A DNA stretch of 8,446 nt from Chloroflexi bacterium RBG_16_57_11 (GTDB lineage: Bacteria; Chloroflexota; Anaerolineae; Anaerolineales; UBA4823): positions 16,247-24,692 of the forward strand of contig MGNS01000131.1 of the NCBI GenBank assembly GCA_001795165.1. The letters are read 5' to 3'. Numbering within the stretch: the first letter of the stretch is position 1; each line of letters opens with the position of its first letter. The position numbers and the translations under genes are program-made. Positions 1 to 6,453 of the stretch are shown here, in pieces. Under the pieces are notes generated by a model, which was given only the letters and a program-made list of their open reading frames with translations, was not told where the DNA came from and made no database searches.

Positions 1-965
1 TTCTGATCCTCGACCTGGAATCGGAGGCACAGGCTTCCAGCGCTGACCTGATCATCCTGATGATTGACAGCCGTAAATCGGATACGACAAAAGAACAAGA
101 GCTGGTCAAAGCCTGGCACAACGCCGCGAAGAAGGTGCTGGTTTTCATCAACCAGATGGAGCCCGCCACGACAACCCTTTCCTCCGGTGTGCCTGGCGAT
201 ATCCAGGCGCAAGGAGCACAGGTAAAGTTGCCTCAAGCCACACCTCCGATGGATGCGGGCAATGATTACGCCCTGGCAGCGCCTGCGCCTCAGCCCCTGG
301 CAACCCGGCTGGACCCGGCGCGACTCAAGCGGGGGGTGGTGTGGGGCTCGGCTCTGGATCATAAATTTCTAACCGGACGGTTTGCTCAGGCTACCATTGA
401 GCTGGTTCCCGATAACTTGCTGGGCTTGGGGAGATTTTTCCCGCTCTTTCGCGCCCCCATCGCCCATTACATGATCAATGACGCCTGCTTTACCAATGCC
501 GCCTATTCATTCAGCACCGGCCTGGCGGAAATCATCCCCATCCTGGGCATCCCGATTGTACTGACCGACATGGTGATCTTGACGAAAAACCAGCTCTTCA
601 TGGTTTATAAGCTGGGCCTGACATTTGGTTTCTCGACGCGCTGGCAGGATTATGTCGCAGAATTCGGCAGCGTGCTGGGAAGCGGTTTTGTCTGGCGACA
701 ACTCGCCCGCTCGGTCATTGGTCTGATCCCGTTTTGGGGGATCGCACCCAAGACCGCCATTGCCTATGCAGGCACCTACGTGGTCGGCAATGCCGTTTTA
801 CAATGGTATCTCACCGGCCGCCACCTCTCCAAACAGCAGATGCGGCGCGTGTACGACCAGGCCTTGTCTCGCGGAAAGGATGTGACCCACCGTCTGGCGG
901 ATAAACGCCCAAAACTGAGGCTCAAAAGGCCACGTTTGAGCCTGCCCAAGCCGGGCGCAGTGTAA
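1..965 (+). CDS. GTPase with C-terminal DUF697-like membrane domain (5' end outside window)
   Basis: This is the C-terminal part of a P-loop GTPase fused to a hydrophobic DUF697/YcjF-like domain. The reading frame is already open at base 3 with no stop upstream, so the ATG at 60 is internal; it falls inside a GTPase beta strand (ADLIILMIDSR). The Walker A and switch motifs lie outside the window. VLVFINQME (about 138-161) looks like the G4 base-recognition motif with NQME in place of NKxD, and VWGSALD (about 342-362) is a candidate G5. Between them lies an Ala/Pro/Gln-rich linker of some 50 residues. The hydrophobic part follows at about 510-820 (GLAEIIPILGIPIVLTDMVI and a second stretch around ARSVIGLIPFWGIAPKTAIA), then a basic tail rich in Lys, Arg and Pro. 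Such proteins are usually membrane-associated and poorly characterised. The TAA at 963-965 may be premature, because the same frame continues into a zinc ribbon. The family call is fairly secure; the cellular role is unknown. Confidence 0.75.
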   Translation, partial: LILDLESEAQASSADLIILMIDSRKSDTTKEQELVKAWHNAAKKVLVFINQMEPATTTLSSGVPGDIQAQGAQVKLPQATPPMDAGNDYALAAPAPQPLATRLDPARLKRGVVWGSALDHKFLTGRFAQATIELVPDNLLGLGRFFPLFRAPIAHYMINDACFTNAAYSFSTGLAEIIPILGIPIVLTDMVILTKNQLFMVYKLGLTFGFSTRWQDYVAEFGSVLGSGFVWRQLARSVIGLIPFWGIAPKTAIAYAGTYVVGNAVLQWYLTGRHLSKQQMRRVYDQALSRGKDVTHRLADKRPKLRLKRPRLSLPKPGAV

Positions 966-1085
966 CGCAAACGCAAGCCCAGCCTGCAGGCCCCGGGGAC
1001 GGCCGGGGAAGTATGTACCAAGTGTGGCAAAACCAGCGCTGCCGACGCCCGGTTTTGCCAGTATTGCGGTCATCCATTCGACTAG
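966..1085 (+). pseudogene. In-frame zinc-ribbon tail separated from the GTPase by a TAA stop
   Basis: Directly after the TAA at 963-965 the same frame stays open for 39 codons to a TAG at 1083-1085. It encodes a basic linker (RKRKPSLQAPGTAGEV) followed by CTKCGKTSAADARFCQYCGH, a textbook Cys-x2-Cys-x10-Cys-x2-Cys zinc ribbon of the kind found at protein ends. The cysteine codons are at 1014, 1023, 1056 and 1065. No ATG, GTG or TTG start lies in this frame between the two stops, so the ribbon cannot easily be an independent gene. The simplest reading is that it was the native C-terminus of the GTPase, cut off by one nonsense substitution or a base-call error. Stop-codon readthrough is a less likely alternative. 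Confidence 0.6.
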
Positions 1086-1099
1086 CCGGCCTGCCAGCA

Positions 1100-1113
1100 G
1101 CTTGTTTTCAAGC
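1100..1113. other. Small hairpin between convergent genes
   Basis: GCTTG-tttt-CAAGC forms a perfect 5-bp stem with a 4-nt loop in the 51-nt gap between the convergent zinc-ribbon tail and the PP2C gene. Flanking GCCTG (1089-1093 region) and CAGGC could extend it across a bulge. No T-run follows on either strand, so it is not a canonical intrinsic terminator, although its place between convergent genes would suit a transcription stop. Confidence 0.25.
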
Positions 1114-1136
1114 AGGCATGGGGCTGAGCCAGGATA

Positions 1137-1976
1137 TCAGGTGGCTTTGACGACGATGGCGCTGATGTTGTCTTCTCCCCCATTCCGTTTCGCCGCCTCG
1201 ATTAATTCATGGCAAGCCTCTTGTGGCTCGCCAGCTCTTTCCAGGATCTCCACCATCTCCTTATCGCTGCGGATCATTTCCCACAAGCCATCCGAACAAA
1301 GCAACAGTTTATCGCCGGGCTGCACGGAGTACCTGTACAGGTCCGGTTTTACATCACCTTTTTGTCCCAGATAACGGTATATGACATTGCGTTGGGGATG
1401 AGTGTAGATTTCATTTGGCAAGATCTGGCCTTCCATGATCAATGTCGCAACCAGCGAATGATCTCGTGTGACCAGCCTGAGCTTATGATTTCTTAGCAAG
1501 TAGGTCCGGCTGTCGCCGATATTGGCAATAATGACCTGGGAGCCACGCAGCACAGCCATCGTAACCGTCGTACCCGCATTTCCGGCACTTTGAGGCTTAT
1601 GCCGGGCATAGTTATAAACTACATAATTCGCTTTCTGGATCGCCTTGAGGGTCACTTCTTCGAGAATCGGCTCTTCCAGCGCCTTTGGAACAATCACCTC
1701 ACCGGCCTTCACCTTCCGGATATCCTCATCACTCAACACGACCGTTGCACGAGGATCTTTCGACTCAAATAACGGGGCAAACTCCTGCTTTATCGCTTCA
1801 ACCGCCCAAAAGCTGGCGTGTTTGCCGCCCATGTGCCCTCCCATGCCATCGCACACAATAAAAAGCCCTAATGGCTCTTTTTTGGCGGGAGAATTGACCT
1901 GTGACCAGATACTATCCTCATTCTCCTCCCGAATTCGCCCTACATCGGTTAATGACGCTGCGACCAGTTTGATCAT
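1137..1976 (-). CDS. PP2C-family serine/threonine protein phosphatase
   Basis: This 279-aa protein is a soluble, single-domain metal-dependent phosphatase of the PP2C/Stp/PrpC type, which removes phosphate from Ser/Thr residues of proteins. The full set of PP2C motifs is visible: RIREENEDS near residues 14-22, FIVCDGMGGHMGG at 39-51 with metal ligand D43, GTTVTMAVL at 135-143, ANIGDSRTYLLR at 151-162, RDHSLV at 171-176, LLLCSDGLWEMI at 225-236 with D229, and the final GGEDNISAIVV at 266-276 with D269. Length is close to the usual 240-280 aa. The ATG overlaps the TGA of the upstream kinase gene by 4 nt (ATGA), with an AAGGA ribosome binding site 5-6 nt ahead of it inside the kinase gene, so translation is likely coupled. 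It is the last gene of the minus-strand operon. Bacterial PP2Cs usually oppose a Hanks-type kinase; none is in this window, so its substrate is unknown. Confidence 0.93.
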   Translation of the reverse strand: MIKLVAASLTDVGRIREENEDSIWSQVNSPAKKEPLGLFIVCDGMGGHMGGKHASFWAVEAIKQEFAPLFESKDPRATVVLSDEDIRKVKAGEVIVPKALEEPILEEVTLKAIQKANYVVYNYARHKPQSAGNAGTTVTMAVLRGSQVIIANIGDSRTYLLRNHKLRLVTRDHSLVATLIMEGQILPNEIYTHPQRNVIYRYLGQKGDVKPDLYRYSVQPGDKLLLCSDGLWEMIRSDKEMVEILERAGEPQEACHELIEAAKRNGGEDNISAIVVKAT

Positions 1977-2656
1977 AGATTTCCTTGTTCTGACGCTCCG
2001 GAAAGACTCTCGACGTCATCGAGCGCAAAGACGACCTCTTCTTTACCCATCAGCTTTTCTTCTACTTTTCGAATGATCAGATCCAGATGCGTAGAATAAG
2101 CCACATAGTTCAAATTATCTGCCGGCACAGTTAGGACCGGGCACAGGCGAAAATTCGCAATCCATTCTTCATACAGCTCGTTGAGCTGCGCGAGGTATTC
2201 GGGAGAGATCCGGCGCTCATAATCACGCCCCCGCTGGTGCACACGATCGGTCAGAGTCGCAACTGAGGCTCGCAGGTAAATCACCAGATCGGGCGGTGGC
2301 AAAAACTCGGTCAGCACCTGATACAGCTCGCGATAGGAGACATAGTCGCGTTCGTCAAACAGCCCCTGCCGATAAAGGTTTTGAGCGAAGATTTCTGCAT
2401 CCTCATAGACGCTGCGGTCTTGAATCGCCGAAGCAGGATGGTCGATTAGCTGCCGATGGAGGCGCAGCCGTCGTGTCAGGAAAAATATCTGCGAATGAAA
2501 GGACCAGGCGCGCATATCACGATAAAAATCTGCCAGGTAGGGGTTTTCAGCCACCGGCTCATAGAATGGCTGCCAGCCAAGGCGCTCGGAAAGCAAACCC
2601 ACCAGCGTGGACTTGCCGACGCCGATGTTACCAGCAATCGCGATAAAGCGCTTCAT
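1973..2656 (-). CDS. Deoxynucleoside kinase (dNK / deoxyadenosine-deoxyguanosine kinase family)
   Basis: This 227-aa cytoplasmic enzyme should transfer the gamma phosphate of ATP to the 5'-OH of a deoxynucleoside, the first step of dNTP salvage. Visible motifs: P-loop GNIGVGKST (9-17), the FYEPVAENPYL block (31-41) with the catalytic-base Glu, the dNK signature DRSVYED (80-86), and an arginine-rich lid RGRDYERR (142-149). Length fits bacterial deoxyadenosine/deoxyguanosine kinases (roughly 200-230 aa). The last 25 or so residues (EEVVFALDDVESLSGASEQG) extend past the usual fold and look disordered. Base preference cannot be read from sequence alone; a purine deoxynucleoside is the most likely substrate by family. 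The start overlaps the TGA of the upstream PEP-binding gene by 4 nt (ATGA), with GGAG 8 nt upstream. The stop likewise overlaps the PP2C start, so the three genes are tightly coupled. Confidence 0.9.
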   Translation of the reverse strand: MKRFIAIAGNIGVGKSTLVGLLSERLGWQPFYEPVAENPYLADFYRDMRAWSFHSQIFFLTRRLRLHRQLIDHPASAIQDRSVYEDAEIFAQNLYRQGLFDERDYVSYRELYQVLTEFLPPPDLVIYLRASVATLTDRVHQRGRDYERRISPEYLAQLNELYEEWIANFRLCPVLTVPADNLNYVAYSTHLDLIIRKVEEKLMGKEEVVFALDDVESLSGASEQGNL

Positions 2657-4980
2657 TGTGTTTTCTCCAGATAAGCTACAGATTTTCCTGCCTGATCATC
2701 CATCACCAGCTCGATATGGTGCTCGGGACGAAAGCTGGCGACTTCGATCAGGCGCACGCTCTCCTCCCAGGTCGATTGGTCCGGCAAGAAGCGGGTCAGA
2801 TGGTTTGGCGTGTGTTCGAAAAAATCGCGGTTGAACACAACCTCTTCATCGTTCAAGTATATCGCCAGAGGATAGATATTGGATTCAACCAAATCCTGAA
2901 AGAAATGCGTCCCAAAGGAGGCTTCAGGCGCCGGCCCGATGCCTTCGCCGGTCAGCTCGATCAGCGCGCGCGCGTTATAGATATCCGCATAGCCGACGCG
3001 CAAACCCAGATCCGGTGTAGAGGTACCCCAGCGCCCAGGACCGACACAAATAAAAATTTCATCCTTCATGGCCGCATTAAGCAATCCGATCACCCGGCTT
3101 AATTCCGCCCGGGTGGCCGGAGTAGGCAGGGCGTAATAAGCATGAGCAGGCACATACATAACATATCGGATACCACTCACCCGGCCTTCCGGCGCCATGC
3201 GCGGCGTAGAAAAGATCACATCCTCGGGATTTATGTTCTGGGGTAGACGCGCCTCGTTTTCCTGGAGGTGGCTCTGCGGGCGGCATTGCAGCAGCGAGAT
3301 CTCCACATCGGGGTGGGGGCTGGCAGGATCGACGATCCGGACCGTGAATTCGGTGTCCACCGGCGCCTGGTAGTATTTTTCCAATATTTGGAGCATCTTG
3401 GTCATGCGTTTTGCCAAAGGTGTTCGACGCAGCAACTCATCGAAGGTCAGCACCAGGTTTTTGTTCTCACCTTCCCGGATCAATATCCGCATCGGTGCCA
3501 GATAATCGCCCAGGTCGATTTGAGCCAGGTAACGCAGGACCGGATACCCAGGCTGCAGGGCTTGCTCCACAGGCAGCGTTTTGAAGGCATTTCTTTCCAA
3601 ATCGATCAAGTCGACGTACTGCTGGGAGTAATGGCGCATGGCCTTGACATCGGCTTCCGGGTGAAGCAACGGATGGCTGAGCGCCACCAGGCGGGGATAA
3701 TCGTTACCCACCCGGTCTACAGCCCGAGTGCCCAGACCCCACACCAGGCGCAGAAAGCCAGCCTCGCGCTGGATCTGCGGCGACCAGCGGTAAAGGTTTC
3801 GGCTAAAGCCGACCCCGGCGGCATGGGGCAGATAGTATTGGCCGAATTGCTCACCCTGCACAACCTGGATCAGGATTGCCATGCGCTCATCATAATCTTG
3901 CAATCCCTTGGCGCGGCGGTAGAGCAGCGCATCCGGGTTCAACATGCTGGCGTAGATGCGGATGATCGCCTGAGTCAGATCGCGCAGGTTTTTCTTTGGA
4001 GTTCCCTGATTTGGACAAAAGTAGCTCTCGTACTTGCCAGCAAAGGAGGTGCCGAAATTGTCCTCTAACAGGCTGGAGGAACGCACGATGAGCGGCTTTT
4101 TTCCAACATGGCTTAGCAAGGCACGTAATTTCTCCAAAATGTCGCCAGGGAATTCTCCCTTGAGAAATTCTCTTTGAATCTTCGGGTAATCTGCCCGGAT
4201 CTGCTCTTCGAGCTTATACTTTTGATCACCCCACTGCATCAACCCGTTCAAAGCCATGAAGGTGTAGGTCAGGTCAGCGCCCAGGAAATAGGATTCGGGT
4301 AAGCGCAAGCTGAGGCGAATATCATCATCACCGACCTCCATCAAAATGCGCGCCGCAAGCAGCATCCCGGCTGACTTGCCGCCGATCTTCCCCTGGCCTA
4401 ACTTGTGGGAGCGGATGTCGTTCAGATCGGCGATGGTGAACCAATCTTTTGCGATCTTCAGGTAGGCCAGCTGGTCACTGATCATCGTGCGGATCAGGAC
4501 CACCTTGATCTCCTGCAGGCGCGCTTCTTGTTGGAGGCGCTTTTCCGGAGGCATCTTTTCGATGCTCATGGCCTGATCGAAAAGCATGTTCTGTGGCGCC
4601 AGCTCAGGGTTAAATGCCACCTGCAAATCACTGGTTCCAGCGCCGCGCTCGCTCAACGTGTCCCGGACGATTTTTTCAAACAGATCGTAGGGCAGGTTAT
4701 AGGCGAAGTAAAAATCGGTCAGGTGATCGCGAAGGCGCGTCAGCCTCAGCTCCCAAACATCCGTTGGCTCCTCAGAGAATGGATCGTGAAGACCTTCCAG
4801 CGCCTGAGAGCGGATCGCCTTTTCGCGCGCTTCAGCCTCGAATGCCTGTTGGGTGATCACGCCGCGGTGGTACAGCTCGTGGCGCATGCGCGCCCGGATT
4901 TGCGTGCTCAATATCGGGTACTGGGCAAGCGACAGGTAAATATGCAGGGTGCGGTCGGAAGAAGCCGGCGGCAGAGTCAT
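2653..4980 (-). CDS. PEP/pyruvate-binding (PPDK N-terminal ATP-grasp) domain protein, no phosphohistidine domain
   Basis: This 775-aa protein is related to the nucleotide-binding half of PEP synthase and pyruvate phosphate dikinase. Residues 1-180 are a charged, largely helical N-terminal region. The ATP-grasp region runs from about 190 to 570: GQGKIGGKSAGML (195-207) with the ATP-contacting Lys, LIVRSSSLLEDNFGTSFAGK (297-316) with the family Arg and Ser residues, and the closing LLQCRPQS (563-570). The swivelling phosphohistidine domain (TxGGxxCHA) and the PEP-binding TIM barrel of true PEP synthase are absent. Instead residues 590-775 form another domain with CVGPGRWGTSTPDLGLRVGY (645-664) and FGTHFFQDL (689-697), a combination I associate with uncharacterised PEP/pyruvate-binding-domain proteins. 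The gene begins 39 nt after dnaN and overlaps the kinase gene by 4 nt. No clear ribosome binding site precedes the ATG, so the exact start is less certain than for its neighbours. I infer an ATP-dependent phosphotransfer or ligase-like activity but cannot name the substrate. Confidence 0.82.
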   Translation of the reverse strand: MTLPPASSDRTLHIYLSLAQYPILSTQIRARMRHELYHRGVITQQAFEAEAREKAIRSQALEGLHDPFSEEPTDVWELRLTRLRDHLTDFYFAYNLPYDLFEKIVRDTLSERGAGTSDLQVAFNPELAPQNMLFDQAMSIEKMPPEKRLQQEARLQEIKVVLIRTMISDQLAYLKIAKDWFTIADLNDIRSHKLGQGKIGGKSAGMLLAARILMEVGDDDIRLSLRLPESYFLGADLTYTFMALNGLMQWGDQKYKLEEQIRADYPKIQREFLKGEFPGDILEKLRALLSHVGKKPLIVRSSSLLEDNFGTSFAGKYESYFCPNQGTPKKNLRDLTQAIIRIYASMLNPDALLYRRAKGLQDYDERMAILIQVVQGEQFGQYYLPHAAGVGFSRNLYRWSPQIQREAGFLRLVWGLGTRAVDRVGNDYPRLVALSHPLLHPEADVKAMRHYSQQYVDLIDLERNAFKTLPVEQALQPGYPVLRYLAQIDLGDYLAPMRILIREGENKNLVLTFDELLRRTPLAKRMTKMLQILEKYYQAPVDTEFTVRIVDPASPHPDVEISLLQCRPQSHLQENEARLPQNINPEDVIFSTPRMAPEGRVSGIRYVMYVPAHAYYALPTPATRAELSRVIGLLNAAMKDEIFICVGPGRWGTSTPDLGLRVGYADIYNARALIELTGEGIGPAPEASFGTHFFQDLVESNIYPLAIYLNDEEVVFNRDFFEHTPNHLTRFLPDQSTWEESVRLIEVASFRPEHHIELVMDDQAGKSVAYLEKTQ

Positions 4981-5019
4981 CTTAAGCTGTGAGCTGACGG
5001 CTGAGGGCAGATGGATCGA

Positions 5020-6168
5020 TCAGCTTCCCAGGTGCATGGGCATGATAACATGCAGGAAGTCAGCTTGCCCATCCTGAGCGCCTACTGGCCGGATGACGCC
5101 GGGTAGATTGTCAGCAGTGGTTTCCAGGGCCACATTGGGTGTGCGCACTACGTCCAGCACTTCTCGCAAGAAACGCACATTGAACGCGATCAGCAAGTGC
5201 ACCCCTTCGATGCTGGCATCGACAATGTTCTGGTTAAAGCCGGTTTCCTCGGACTGCCCGGAAATCTCCACCGTGCCGGGCTGCAGCTCACCGCCAGGTT
5301 GGATATCCAACCGGGCGATATGCGATCCTTCCCGGGCGAAGATCTCGGCCTGTTTGCAGGCCTTGAGAAAAGCCGCGGTGGAGAGGACGGCGCGCGTTTC
5401 GCAGCGGTGCGGGATGATTTGCTCATAGTCCGGGAAGGCGCCTTCGATGAGCTGTGAAACCAGCTCGACATCCCCAATGCGGAAGACTACCTGCCCCCGG
5501 CCATGTGGTATGGTCATGGTCACGGTCTTGTCTCCATCGCCTGCGATGCGCGCCAGCTCGCTCAGGGCGCGGGCCGGGATGACGGTGTTAATCGGGCGAG
5601 CAGCGGGAGAGGAGATCGTGGCATTGCGCACTGACAGGCGGAAACCGTCCGCGGCTGCCATCGTGATCTGGTCGCCCTTGACGGTCAGCAGCACCCCGGT
5701 CAATATCGGGCGGGCGTCGTCGGTGGAGGCTGCAAAGGCCACCTGCAGGACCATCTCCTTGAAATCGGCCACATTCAGTTCAAGACCCTGGGAGAAATCT
5801 GCTACCGGCATGGGAGGGAATTCTTGCGCATCGATGCACTTCAGGTCGGTGTTAGAGGCGCCGCAACGCACATTCAGCGTTTGCGTTCGCACGGTGAGCG
5901 CCATATCGACTTGATTGTTGGGGGGCAAAGTGCTCACCAGATCGGTGAAGGTGCGCGCCGGGACGGTGGTGGAGCCTTCCTCCTGGATCTTCGCCCCGAT
6001 CCAGCAAGTGATGCCCAATTCCAGGTTGGTCGCCGAAAGGCGCAAGCGGCCTTCATCCGTGGCAACCAGGACGTTGGCAAGCACAGGCAGGGTGCTGCGC
6101 GGTGAAACGGCGCGCGAGACAATGCTCAGACCGCGAGCCAGGTTCTCTTGCAAGACGGATACTCTCAT
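5020..6168 (-). CDS. dnaN: DNA polymerase III subunit beta (sliding clamp)
   Basis: This 382-aa protein is the bacterial beta clamp, the ring-shaped dimer that tethers the replicative polymerase and many repair proteins to DNA. Three repeated clamp domains are spanned. Recognisable family blocks are MRVSVLQENLARGLSIVSRA at the start, RSTLPVLANVLV (24-35), ARPILTGVLL (152-161), DGFRL (174-178), GAFPDY (243-248), FNVRFLREVL (329-338), PGVIRPVG (356-363) and the C-terminal VIMPMHLGS, equivalent to the usual MPMR(L/I) end. The open frame extends upstream to 6378, but I place the start at the ATG 6166-6168: it matches the family N-terminus, gives the normal length, and has AGAGGA 8 nt upstream, while the upstream extension is unlike any clamp. 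A sigma70-like promoter lies about 35-65 nt upstream. The gene leads the operon with the PEP-binding protein, kinase and phosphatase; dnaA and recF are not adjacent here. Confidence 0.97.
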   Translation of the reverse strand: MRVSVLQENLARGLSIVSRAVSPRSTLPVLANVLVATDEGRLRLSATNLELGITCWIGAKIQEEGSTTVPARTFTDLVSTLPPNNQVDMALTVRTQTLNVRCGASNTDLKCIDAQEFPPMPVADFSQGLELNVADFKEMVLQVAFAASTDDARPILTGVLLTVKGDQITMAAADGFRLSVRNATISSPAARPINTVIPARALSELARIAGDGDKTVTMTIPHGRGQVVFRIGDVELVSQLIEGAFPDYEQIIPHRCETRAVLSTAAFLKACKQAEIFAREGSHIARLDIQPGGELQPGTVEISGQSEETGFNQNIVDASIEGVHLLIAFNVRFLREVLDVVRTPNVALETTADNLPGVIRPVGAQDGQADFLHVIMPMHLGS

Positions 6169-6201
6169 AGCAGCAGTCCTCTTCTCGATGGGGTTGCTTA
6201 G

Positions 6202-6231
6202 AGTATACAACGAGAGGCCGCATTTTGCCAG
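6202..6231 (-). promoter_or_regulatory. Sigma70-like promoter for the dnaN operon
   Basis: Read on the minus strand, CTGGCA (6226-6231, 4/6 match to TTGACA) and TATACT (6202-6207, 5/6 match to TATAAT) are separated by 18 nt. Transcription would start near 6195, about 25 nt before the dnaN ATG, leaving room for the AGAGGA ribosome binding site. Position and spacing are good; the assignment is by pattern only. Confidence 0.5.
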
Positions 6232-6290
6232 ACCTAACGGCGATGTTCCCATGGCATACAGACAAACCGGCCCTGCATGTTGAGGAAGAT

Positions 6291-6366
6291 GCATGCTGAG
6301 CGGAGCAGCGTGCTGAGTGAAATCGAAGCACGCAGTGTAGTCGACGGACGGCCGCGCGCTTCGACA
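6291..6366. repeat. Cluster of short inverted repeats (REP-like) upstream of dnaN
   Basis: GCGTGCT (6308-6314) and AGCACGC (6327-6333) form a perfect 7-bp inverted repeat with a 12-nt loop. TGCTGAG occurs twice (6294-6300 and 6311-6317). Further right, a bulged GTGT-AG-TCGA arm (from about 6335) can pair with TCGACAC (6360-6366). The GCTGAGCGGAG and ATCGAAGC words resemble small dispersed palindromes common between genes in several bacterial phyla. The copy number elsewhere in the genome cannot be seen here. Confidence 0.35.
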
Positions 6367-6384
6367 CAAGGAAAACACGGAATC

Positions 6385-6398
6385 AAAAAGGCGCCTTT
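6385..6398 (-). terminator. Possible weak terminator after gdh
   Basis: AAAGGCGCCTTT (6387-6398) is a perfect 12-bp palindrome. On the minus strand it is followed directly by a T-run (TTTTTGATT), about 55 nt beyond the gdh stop. The palindrome leaves at most a 4-bp stem once a loop is allowed, so as an RNA hairpin it is weak. Nothing better is visible between gdh and the dnaN promoter. Confidence 0.25.
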
Positions 6399-6453
6399 CA
6401 ATCCATCCAGATCAAATGACGCCCTGAACCTATTTGTCTGAAACAGATACAGA

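Noticed and set aside
3268..4068. 266-codon plus-strand open frame opposite the PEP-binding gene
   Set aside because: Lies wholly antisense to a gene with clear family motifs; composition (Gln/His/Arg-rich) is that of a shadow frame.
6169..6378. 70-codon N-terminal extension of dnaN
   Set aside because: It is unlike any clamp, crosses the promoter and inverted repeats, and the ATG at 6168 has a good ribosome binding site and the family N-terminus.
6396..6409. 14-nt direct repeat TTTCAATCCATCCA, also at 8114-8127, resembling the start of some CRISPR repeats
   Set aside because: Only two copies 1.7 kb apart, with no spacer array; a repeat of this length is not very unlikely by chance.
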